NCBI GenBank assembly: GCA_014534385.1
Contig: JACVRP010000012.1
Location: forward strand, 1-20,384
Origin: Cyanobacteria bacterium Co-bin13
GTDB taxonomy: Bacteria; Cyanobacteriota; Cyanobacteriia; Phormidesmidales; Phormidesmidaceae
Reading direction: 5' to 3'
Length of the DNA: 20,384 bases
The notes under the pieces were generated by a model. The model saw only the letters and a list, made by a program, of their open reading frames with translations, ran no database searches and was not told the DNA's origin. Shown piece after piece: positions 13,783 through 20,384 of the stretch; position 1 is the first letter of the stretch; each line of letters begins with the position of its first letter. The translations under genes were made by a program, and so were the position numbers.

Positions 13783-15228
13783 TTAAGGCGTCATGGGAGC
13801 CCCTGAGCCTGCCTCTGAGGCCGGGGGAACGGGCATGATCGGCACACCGTCGGCCAGGTTGAGCACCCCAGAAACGACGATTTGCTCACCCGCTGCCAGA
13901 CCTTCTAACACCTGATAGTCGTTGCCCTGAATGTTGCCCAACTGCACGGGGCGCTGCTCAGCCACCAGGGCCGGAGGTTGTCCGGCTGGGGGTTGTCCGG
14001 CTGCAGGGGGCTGTTGCTGTGGCGGTTGCGCGGTGGGGTCGGGGGGCTTTGCCACAAAGACAAAGGGTTCTCCCGCCAGCCGGGTAATTGCGGTGGCGGG
14101 TACCAAAAGCCCAGGCCGCTGTTCCCAGATCAGCCGTGCCCGCACAAACTGCCCGTCTCGCAGCTGGCCGCTGGGGTTATCAAAGGTGGCTTCGGCCAGA
14201 ATGCTCTGAGCGTTTCCCTCAACCCGAGGCGCGATAAAGCTAACCACCCCAGACTGCACAACGTTGCCCTGGTTGTCGGTCAGCTCCACCCGCTGCCCGG
14301 TTCGCAGCTCAGGAGCCCGCTCTAGGGGCACTGACAGGCGCAGGTTAAGGGACTGGTTGCGAGTCAGGCTGGTGAGAATGTCGCTGTTAGTCACCACATC
14401 GCCCACCCTGGCAGGAATGTCGCCCACAATGCCGTCAAAGGGGGCAACAATAGTGGCTTCCTGAAGCTGGGCGTTGGCCCGGTCGGCATTGGCCTGGGCC
14501 TGGGCTACCCCTGCCCTGGCTTCTGCTAGGCCAGCCTCGGCAGCCTGAATGCGGCGATCGATGGCGGCAAGCTGTGCGATCGCAGTATCTCTGTCCCGCC
14601 GGACTTCGTCTAGGGCCTGCTCAGACAGGGCTCCCCGTTCGACCAGAGTAGAGGTGCGGCCAAAGTTTTGCCGCTGTAAATTGACCTCCGCCTCCTGCGC
14701 TATCCGATCTGCCCGCGCCGCCTCGACCTGAGACAGCGCGTTGGCCTGGCCCGCGCGGGCCACACTGACGCTGGCTAGAACGCTAGCCAGATCAGCCTCC
14801 CGCTGATCTGGCCGAAGCTGCACCAGAGGCGTTCCAGCAGTGACCCGATCCCCCTTGGCTACGTAGATCTGGCTCACCCGACCCGTAATTTCAGGCCGAA
14901 TTTCGATCGAATCTGGAGCATCCAGGGAGCCAATAAACTCAGAGTAGTCAATCACTGTGGTGGTTTCCAGAGTGCCCAGCTGCACTGGCAGCGCTTGGGA
15001 CTGCGGGGCCCCTGCCTGTCCTCCGGGTGCTGCTGCGCGTCCCTGCCACCAGCGCCAGCCCAATCCTAAGCCGGTCAGCAGCAGCAAGAGCCCCAGGGCT
15101 GGCAGCCAGCGGCGCTGCTGCCGAGTAGAAGTTCTGCCGGGAGGAGGACCCGCCGTTTCAATGTCATACCGCGACGAATCATCCTGTGGGGTTGCTGGAG
15201 AATTCACGTTTGCTGCATCAGACTGCAC
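13783..15228 (-). CDS. RND efflux membrane fusion protein (periplasmic adaptor, AcrA/MexA type)
   Basis: A 481-residue adaptor linking the RND pump to an outer-membrane channel. A single N-terminal membrane anchor (about 41-60, LPALGLLLLLTGLGLGW) replaces the lipid anchor of AcrA; there is no lipobox. Then come a lipoyl half with PEITGRVSQIYVAKGDRV, an Ala/Gln/Arg-rich helical hairpin (about 145-258), the second lipoyl half with ATIVAPFDGIVGDI, and beta-barrel and membrane-proximal domains. A Pro/Gln-rich insertion with GQPPAGQPPA (about 395-421) interrupts the membrane-proximal domain and is unusual. The start is GTG 15228 with GGGAG about nine bases upstream. It is the first gene of the efflux operon, divergent from padR across 186 bp, so PadR control is likely. 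Confidence 0.93.
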   Translation of the reverse strand: MQSDAANVNSPATPQDDSSRYDIETAGPPPGRTSTRQQRRWLPALGLLLLLTGLGLGWRWWQGRAAAPGGQAGAPQSQALPVQLGTLETTTVIDYSEFIGSLDAPDSIEIRPEITGRVSQIYVAKGDRVTAGTPLVQLRPDQREADLASVLASVSVARAGQANALSQVEAARADRIAQEAEVNLQRQNFGRTSTLVERGALSEQALDEVRRDRDTAIAQLAAIDRRIQAAEAGLAEARAGVAQAQANADRANAQLQEATIVAPFDGIVGDIPARVGDVVTNSDILTSLTRNQSLNLRLSVPLERAPELRTGQRVELTDNQGNVVQSGVVSFIAPRVEGNAQSILAEATFDNPSGQLRDGQFVRARLIWEQRPGLLVPATAITRLAGEPFVFVAKPPDPTAQPPQQQPPAAGQPPAGQPPALVAEQRPVQLGNIQGNDYQVLEGLAAGEQIVVSGVLNLADGVPIMPVPPASEAGSGAPMTP

Positions 15229-15414
15229 AATAGTTGTCTCCCTGTTGCGTTTGAGTGCTTAGTAGTCAGGCAGTTGGGGCTAAACCACCCTCGCTGTCTC
15301 GGTTAGAGGTATCGTTAACAGTGCAACGCTCTATCCAGGCTGAACTTACATGATCTGAATAGGTGATATTGCGAAGGTTAAAGTTGAGTATATCAATCTG
15401 ATATAGATTTAGTC
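15229..15414. promoter_or_regulatory. Divergent promoter region of the efflux operon and padR
   Basis: This 186-bp spacer separates the two divergent starts. The last 55 bases are AT-rich and hold the palindrome at 15389-15405. A TTGCGA (15369-15374) with TATCAA (15391-15396) at 16-bp spacing is a possible padR promoter whose -10 would lie within the palindrome. I see no confident promoter for the efflux strand. Confidence 0.5.
15389..15405. promoter_or_regulatory. Candidate PadR operator: perfect 17-bp palindrome
   Basis: TATATCA-ATC-TGATATA is a perfect 7-bp inverted repeat with a 3-bp centre, ending nine bases before the padR ATG. A further half-site TGATAT occurs at 15364-15369. PadR-type regulators usually repress their own gene and a divergent efflux gene through dyad-symmetric sites, so autoregulation here is a strong inference. 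Confidence 0.6.
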
Positions 15415-15951
15415 ATGTTTGAAATTGCGGCCCTTGGACTTCTCCAACGAGAGCCCCTCCACGGCTATCGCCTGAAGCAGCAGCTTGAAATGTTTATGAG
15501 CGGCTGCATCAGCGCCAATTACGGCACAATTTACCCCCTGCTGAGGCGACTAGAGCAGCAGGGAGCCATTGCGGTGGTTGGAGATGGCGTGTCTAACCGC
15601 AAGATCTACAGCCTCACCGACCAAGGCCGGGCCCATTGGCAGCAGAAGATGATGGAGCACCCCCAGGAGAGCTGGGTAAATGCGCGATCGCGATTCATGA
15701 TCAAGTTTTTTTTCTTTGAATACATAGAGCCGAAGCAGAGAATCAAGCTGCTGGCAAACCGCCTGATTCTCTGCCGCCTGCGGCTGGAGGATAAGGAAAC
15801 GCAGCCTCTTCCCAGCGATCCCTACCAGGCCGAAGCCTGGAGCTGGTTTGAAAACATGCTGCGCTACGAGATTAATTGGCTCACTCAGATGCTAGAGGAA
15901 GAGCAGACCAAGCTGGAAGCTGCTTATTCTAAACCTGCTGATAAGCCCTAG
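15415..15951 (+). CDS. PadR family transcriptional regulator
   Basis: A 178-residue winged-helix regulator. The N-terminal domain (about 1-80) has the family pattern: FEIAALGLLQREPLHGYRLK, then NYGTIYPLLRRLEQQGAI and the wing GVSNRKIYSLTDQG. The C-terminal helical part (about 95-175) resembles the dimerisation domain of longer PadR proteins. Members commonly repress efflux genes and release DNA on binding a small ligand. The gene is divergent from the RND pair, which is its likely target. The ATG at 15415 has no Shine-Dalgarno sequence and directly follows the palindrome, so the message may be nearly leaderless. A two-component pair lies 70 bp downstream on the same strand and may be co-transcribed. 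Confidence 0.92.
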   Translation: MFEIAALGLLQREPLHGYRLKQQLEMFMSGCISANYGTIYPLLRRLEQQGAIAVVGDGVSNRKIYSLTDQGRAHWQQKMMEHPQESWVNARSRFMIKFFFFEYIEPKQRIKLLANRLILCRLRLEDKETQPLPSDPYQAEAWSWFENMLRYEINWLTQMLEEEQTKLEAAYSKPADKP

Positions 15952-16021
15952 CTTTCCTGATCTGCTTTCCTATACCGAATACTCTTATATTGAAGGGGCG
16001 TTCCACCGCAGGCCAGATCCT

Positions 16022-19000
16022 ATGCCCGAGCTACCGTTGCTCCAGGATGAGTTGCTCCAGGATGAGTCAGCGCTTGAAGCGCGCATAGCAGCTCTAGAGC
16101 AGGAAAACTCTGCTCTCCAGGCCGCTCTCGCAGACTGCAAAAACCAGCAGTTACCGCCTTTTCCCACAAGTCCTAGCCTCAGCCCAGCCCTCACAGATCG
16201 CCTCCTGCAGGCGACTGCGATCGCAGCCAATACCCTACTCTCGATTGCCCATTTCGATGAAGCCGTCAGCACAGCCCTAAGGATTATTGGCGAAGCGTTG
16301 GGCAGCGATCGCATTAATGTCATCGAGAATTTCAATCCGCCTTCAGAGGGCTCATTTCTTCACTGGCGGGTTTTGTATGAGTGGAATTCTCCTGGGACGG
16401 TTCCCCAGTTTTCTGATTTGGAGGCAGCCCAGGGTAACTATAGAGAGATTCCAGAGCTTTTTGAGCAGCTGCAACAGGGTCACTCACTGAGCTATTTGCT
16501 AGAAGAAGCTCCGGAGCCGTTTCGCAGCTCACAGGCCGCAATCGGGGTGAAATCGACACAAATCGTTCCGGTTTATGTTGAAGGCAAATGGTGGGGAGTA
16601 CTTGGGCTAGACGACTGCCGCCAAGCAAAAAGGCGCAGTCCGGCGGAACTATCTGTACTGCAAATTGCTGCCGATTGTCTTGGCAGTGCGATTCAACGAG
16701 AGCGCACTCAGCAAGCTTTGTTGTTCGCTGAACAGGTGCAAACAGCCGCATTAGCCCAGGCAAATGAAGAATTACAGCAGCGTGATCGCCTGCTCTCGGT
16801 TGTTGCGGAAGTCACTAAGGATCTCTTGGAGAATTCTGAGGTCGAAGCTGCGATCGCTCAGGCACTTCAAGGAATTGGGGAAGCAGCCAGGATCAGCCGA
16901 GTAACGCTAATGCAGGAGAAGGTAGAAGCCGACAGCGGGCGGCTGCAGCATCACGTCATTCAGGAATGGGCAGCTCCAAGCGTACCCAGGCAGATCGAAG
17001 ACCCCTCTACCTGCGTGATGTACAACGACGATTACAGCGTTTTGATAGACGAGCTTCATGCAGGCCAATCTGTGTGGCACACCCTAGAGTATTTTCCTGA
17101 ACCGGCACGCACCCAGCAGGGAGACATTGGGGTGAAATCAACAGGGGCAGTTCCCATCTTCATTGAAGGTGAGTACGTTGGGTGTGTTGGCTTTGACGAC
17201 TGCATCAATTACCGTCAATGGACAGCTCACGAAATTGATGTGTTGGCCTCTGGAGCAGGCGCAATTGGGGCCTCTCTCCACCGCAAACAACTCATTGATC
17301 GCCTGGTTTCAGAGCGCATTCAGGCAGAGCAAGAACGGGCGGCTGAGCTGGCAAAAGCAAATATTGCTTTGCGGGAAACCCTGGCGAGTCTGGCCGCCAC
17401 TCAAGATATTCAGGGCTTTTTGCAGGCCACTCTGCGGGAGATTGCGCGGCAGGCCGGGGCCTGTGCTACTCACCTGTTTCGCTATGAGAGCAGTACCCAC
17501 CAGCTGCGGCAGATTGGCTGTGTCTGCGATGGCACGCTTTATCCTAACGGGCATCCTGACGATCCAATCAGCTTTTGCAAAGGGTTTTCTGCCGACGTCA
17601 CGCCTGCTTTTCAGCTGTTAACAAAGCAGCGCAACCTAATCTGGCAAGCCGCCGATGAGCCAGATGAATACACCTGGCCAGATACCATTGCCTGGCATCA
17701 CAAAAGGGGGCATGTTGCCCATGCGGGTCAAGCTTTGGTGGCAGGCGACCAGCCGGTTGGTTTTTTGGGAATTGCTTTTTGCGATCGCACAACACTAACC
17801 CCAGGACAGACCGAGTTAATTCAAGCCCTCGCCAATCAAATGGCGCTAGCCCTGGAGCTGACCCGGTTAGCAGAAGCAGCAAAACAGGCTGCGATCGCCC
17901 GCGAACAAGAAAAAGCAGCCCAAGACCGCGCTACCGAGCTTGAACAAGTCAATACCCAGCTGCAGCAAAGTGAACGGCGACTGCAAGACCTGATTAACAC
18001 CATGAGCGACTGGGCCTGGGAAGTTGATGCCAACGGCATCTACAGCTTTGTGGATGAAAAAGTGTCCAAGATCTTGGGCTACCAGCCTGAGGAAATGCTG
18101 GGCAAATCTCCGTTTGCCTTCATGCCCCCCGACGAAGCAAAGCGGGTATCAGAAGCATTCTCCAGCATCGCCGCCGAGCAGGTAACCTTTAGCCGGCTAG
18201 AAAATCGCAATTTGACGAAAGACGGGCGTCAGGTAGTTTTTGAGACCAGCGGAACGCCCATGTTTGACCCGGAGGGCAAGCTATCGGGCTATCGCGGAGC
18301 CGATTGCGATGTCACTGAGTTGAGGCAGATGCAGGATGCCTTACTGCGGGCGGAACAAGAACGGGTTGCGGAGCTGGCCAAGGCCAATAATGCGCTGCGT
18401 CGCTCTGTCGGACACCTCACGACAGCCAACAACCTGCAATCGTTCCTGATTGCTGTCTTGCAAGAGTCTATCCAGGCCAGCGGTGCAGTAGGTGCGGGGG
18501 TATTTGTCTATGATCCGCCCTCACACACCTTACAGATGACGGCACTGCTGTTACAGGGTGAGGCCATTGACATTGCCACCGACCCCCGAGCTGAACTTTG
18601 GCGAATGCCAGTCCCTGCAGACACTACCGCTGCCTGGCATGTCATGAGCCAAGAGCGAAAAATTATCTGGATCGACAATGACAATCCCCCCCCCGAACAC
18701 TGGCCCATGTCTCAACGCTGGCACAACCAGTGCGGGCACAAAGTCATTGCCGCCATTCCGTTGCTGATCGGTGAACAGGCGCTAGGCTTCTTGGGACTGT
18801 GCTTTACAGCCCATCAGCCGGAAAACAGCTCCAAGCTGGAGCAGTGTTGGGCGCTCACCCAACATGCCACCCTAGCCCTGCAAATGTCTAAGCTGGCCGA
18901 AGAAGCCAAACAGGCAGGCGTGCTAGAAGAACGCAACCGCATGGCCAGCGAAATCCATGATTCGATGGCGCAATCCTTTATGGGCGTGCTGATGCAGCTG

Positions 19001-19522
19001 CAGGCCGCCAATCGATTCTTTGCTAGCAAACCAGACCAAGCCCAAGCCTGCATCACTCGGGCTCAGACCCTGGCCAAAGAAGGCTTGGCAGAGGCTCGGC
19101 TGTCAGTATGGTCGCTGTGTCAGGAAAGCGCTGACTATTGCTTTATTGCAGAAACTCTAACCCGCATCACAGAGCAACTCACGACAGGTACGCCCATTCA
19201 AGCAACCGTTAAGGTAGAGGGAACGCCCCACGGCCTACAGTCAGAAGTGGGGATGAACCTACTGCGGATTGCGCAAGAAGCGTTAACCAATGCGTTGCGG
19301 CATGCCCAGGCTCAAACCATTCAAGTCCAGCTTAAATTTGCGGCTGAGGTGATTCAACTGCGGATTCAAGATGATGGCAAAGGATTTGATCCGCAGCAGC
19401 GCAGCAGTGGGTTTGGCTTAGTGAGTATGCGGCAGCGGGCAGAGCAAATTGGCGCTCAGCTAACCATTGATACCCAAGCTGGAGCTGGAACTGCGATCGC
19501 AGCCACCCTACCGCTCCGCTAA
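16022..19522 (+). CDS. Multi-GAF/PAS sensor histidine kinase, NarL-type (HisKA_3)
   Basis: A 1166-residue sensor kinase without membrane segments, so probably cytoplasmic. Order: short coiled coil (about 14-40), GAF-like 1 (60-226), GAF-like 2 (258-424), GAF-like 3 (456-615), PAS with PAC (652-768), GAF-like 4 (798-955), HisKA_3 and HATPase_c. GAF 1 and 2 resemble each other (both IGVKST...VP then a GLDDC/GFDDC end). GAF 3 and 4, with their ELAKAN linkers, form a second related pair. The phosphoacceptor is His979 in RNRMASEIHDSMAQ. The ATPase domain shows Asn1090 in QEALTNALRHA, DDGKGFD (1117-1123) and SGFGLVSM. No bilin-binding motif is obvious, and the ligand is unknown. It is followed after 35 bp by its response regulator. 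The start is the first ATG in frame, with only weak ribosome-site support. Confidence 0.93.
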   Translation: MPELPLLQDELLQDESALEARIAALEQENSALQAALADCKNQQLPPFPTSPSLSPALTDRLLQATAIAANTLLSIAHFDEAVSTALRIIGEALGSDRINVIENFNPPSEGSFLHWRVLYEWNSPGTVPQFSDLEAAQGNYREIPELFEQLQQGHSLSYLLEEAPEPFRSSQAAIGVKSTQIVPVYVEGKWWGVLGLDDCRQAKRRSPAELSVLQIAADCLGSAIQRERTQQALLFAEQVQTAALAQANEELQQRDRLLSVVAEVTKDLLENSEVEAAIAQALQGIGEAARISRVTLMQEKVEADSGRLQHHVIQEWAAPSVPRQIEDPSTCVMYNDDYSVLIDELHAGQSVWHTLEYFPEPARTQQGDIGVKSTGAVPIFIEGEYVGCVGFDDCINYRQWTAHEIDVLASGAGAIGASLHRKQLIDRLVSERIQAEQERAAELAKANIALRETLASLAATQDIQGFLQATLREIARQAGACATHLFRYESSTHQLRQIGCVCDGTLYPNGHPDDPISFCKGFSADVTPAFQLLTKQRNLIWQAADEPDEYTWPDTIAWHHKRGHVAHAGQALVAGDQPVGFLGIAFCDRTTLTPGQTELIQALANQMALALELTRLAEAAKQAAIAREQEKAAQDRATELEQVNTQLQQSERRLQDLINTMSDWAWEVDANGIYSFVDEKVSKILGYQPEEMLGKSPFAFMPPDEAKRVSEAFSSIAAEQVTFSRLENRNLTKDGRQVVFETSGTPMFDPEGKLSGYRGADCDVTELRQMQDALLRAEQERVAELAKANNALRRSVGHLTTANNLQSFLIAVLQESIQASGAVGAGVFVYDPPSHTLQMTALLLQGEAIDIATDPRAELWRMPVPADTTAAWHVMSQERKIIWIDNDNPPPEHWPMSQRWHNQCGHKVIAAIPLLIGEQALGFLGLCFTAHQPENSSKLEQCWALTQHATLALQMSKLAEEAKQAGVLEERNRMASEIHDSMAQSFMGVLMQLQAANRFFASKPDQAQACITRAQTLAKEGLAEARLSVWSLCQESADYCFIAETLTRITEQLTTGTPIQATVKVEGTPHGLQSEVGMNLLRIAQEALTNALRHAQAQTIQVQLKFAAEVIQLRIQDDGKGFDPQQRSSGFGLVSMRQRAEQIGAQLTIDTQAGAGTAIAATLPLR
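16037..16066 (+). repeat. Perfect 15-bp tandem duplication in the kinase gene
   Basis: TTGCTCCAGGATGAG occurs twice head to tail (16037-16051 and 16052-16066), encoding LLQDE twice at residues 6-15. It keeps frame and lengthens the N-terminal helix. Confidence 0.9.
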
Positions 19523-19557
19523 CCCTTTGCTGATCCTCCGTATAGCCTGCACCCCCC

Positions 19558-20199
19558 ATGTCTGCAGCCCTGCCCTCGCCCAATCCCATTCGTCTCCTCT
19601 TAGCCGACGACCATCCCGTGGTGCGTCAGGGGCTTGCCCTGATTCTAGACAGCGAAGAAGATATGACGGTCATCGCCCAGGCCAGTAATGGTCAGGAGGC
19701 AGCCGATCTGTTTCGCCAGCATCAGCCGGATATTGCGCTCCTAGACCTGCGAATGCCTCTGCTCAACGGCGTTGAGGCGACCACTGCCATTCGCTCTGAG
19801 TTTCCCGCTGCCTGCATTATTCTGCTCACCACCTACGACGGCGACGAAGACATTTATCAAGGACTGCGGGCAGGCGCAAAATCTTACCTGCTGAAGGACA
19901 CACCCTGCGAAGAAATTATCGAGGCCATCCGGCAGGTCTGCCAAGGACGCAGGCATCTGTCGTCCCAGGTGGGAGAGAAACTGGCAGAACGCATGGAGCT
20001 GCCCCAATTGAGCGGTCGCGAACGCGAGGTGCTGCAGCTTATCGCCAAGGGCAGAAATAATTTAGAGATCGGCCAAACCTTAAATATCGCTGAAAGCACC
20101 GTCAAGACTCATGTCAACAGCATTTTGGGCAAGCTTGGGGTGAGCGATCGCACCCAGGCCGCAATTCTTGCTCTGCGACGAGGTCTTGCCAAGCTCTAG
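19558..20199 (+). CDS. NarL/LuxR-type response regulator
   Basis: A 213-residue two-domain regulator. The receiver (about 10-126) has the acidic pair in LLADDHPVVRQG, phosphoacceptor Asp63 in IALLDLRMP, a threonine at 91-92 in LLTTYDG and Lys113 in YLLKDT. The LuxR-type helix-turn-helix (about 150-210) has LSGREREVLQLIAKGRNNLE and STVKTHVNSILGKLGVSDRT. HisKA_3 kinases normally pair with this regulator class, and the kinase gene ends 35 bp upstream, so this is its cognate partner. The ATG at 19558 has no strong ribosome site, so translation may depend on coupling. No target operator was identified; the adjacent efflux operon is one possible target. Confidence 0.95.
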   Translation: MSAALPSPNPIRLLLADDHPVVRQGLALILDSEEDMTVIAQASNGQEAADLFRQHQPDIALLDLRMPLLNGVEATTAIRSEFPAACIILLTTYDGDEDIYQGLRAGAKSYLLKDTPCEEIIEAIRQVCQGRRHLSSQVGEKLAERMELPQLSGREREVLQLIAKGRNNLEIGQTLNIAESTVKTHVNSILGKLGVSDRTQAAILALRRGLAKL

Positions 20200-20206
20200 A
20201 AAAAAC

Positions 20207-20270
20207 CCAACTAAAGTTGGAGAAATTTTCCACCTTTGGTTGGAGCAACGCCTCCTCCTTTGTCTGGAGG
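20207..20270 (+). terminator. Cluster of small hairpins after the response regulator
   Basis: CCAAC-TAAA-GTTGG (20207-20220) begins seven bases after the stop and is followed by AGAAATTTTCC. A second hairpin, CCTCC-N7-GGAGG (20254-20270), lies further on. The first is the more likely terminator, although its tail is only partly U-rich. Confidence 0.45.
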
Positions 20271-20345
20271 GAACTCAGATCTCTAGTCTGATCCCAAAAT
20301 CGAGTCCTTCCCACACACTAAGCACAGATCGTTCAGGAGAACGCT

Positions 20346-20384
20346 GTGACTGTCCTTGCGTTACCTGTCAGCAGCCGAGATCAC
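20346..20384 (+). CDS. Start of a further gene, cut by the window edge (possibly DsbA-like)
   Basis: A GTG at 20346 is preceded by AGGAGA with a five-base spacer, the best Shine-Dalgarno sequence in this part of the window. The 13 visible codons read MTVLALPVSSRDH. From memory, an LPVS.RDH start is seen in cyanobacterial DsbA-like thioredoxin-fold proteins, but 13 residues cannot establish a family. Confidence 0.4.
   Translation, partial: MTVLALPVSSRDH

Noticed and set aside
20200..20345. Non-coding RNA after the response regulator
   Set aside because: Only short ordinary hairpins are visible, and the space is explained by a terminator plus the leader of the next gene.

Overview
The window reads as a chromosomal segment of a cyanobacterium. 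At least seventeen copies of the HIP1 octamer GCGATCGC are scattered through it (for example 1082, 3398, 4543, 6936, 10069, 12141, 16217, 17781, 20144). It carries a DUF2949 protein of the cyanobacterial type, a cyanobacterial-looking branching enzyme, and a multi-GAF NarL-type kinase. G-rich short tandem repeats between genes fit a filamentous, Leptolyngbya/Phormidium-like genome, but the genus is inference.

Left third (1-7351). Two plus-strand genes come first: a protein with a degenerate kinase-like N-terminus and a hydrophobic C-terminus (13-1656), and a small membrane protein (1793-2176). They converge on a minus-strand block read right to left: a small Gln/Pro-rich ORF with an apparent frameshift (7351-7131), a cytochrome b5-fatty acid desaturase/hydroxylase fusion (7000-5486), a type III polyketide synthase with intact Cys-His-Asn triad (5291-4059), and a SyrD/PvdE-type cyclic-peptide/siderophore exporter (3966-2299). 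This looks like a compact biosynthesis-plus-export cluster: a lipid-modifying oxidase, a condensing enzyme and an exporter. The product is unknown; an alkylated polyketide or phenolic lipid is a reasonable guess. All three junctions inside the block, and its 3' end, hold related G-rich/ATGGGTGG repeats, so the spacers appear to have been invaded by one repeat family.

Middle (7352-10566). glgB (7639-9888), the glycogen branching enzyme, is divergent from the cluster across a 287-bp spacer. It ends against a small DUF2949 gene (10142-9951) with a terminator-like hairpin between them. A 424-bp gene-free stretch follows (10143-10566), unusually rich in inverted repeats.

Right third (10567-20384). 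A minus-strand RND efflux pair, membrane fusion protein then HAE1-type transporter (15228-10567), is divergent from a PadR-family regulator (15415-15951). A perfect 17-bp palindrome lies just before the padR start and is the best operator candidate. Downstream of padR, on the same strand, is a two-component pair: a 1166-residue kinase with four GAF-like domains, a PAS and a HisKA_3/HATPase core (16022-19522), and a NarL/LuxR response regulator (19558-20199). No TolC-like outer membrane gene is in the window. The last 39 bases look like the start of another plus-strand gene. I saw no rRNA, tRNA, CRISPR array or transposase gene.
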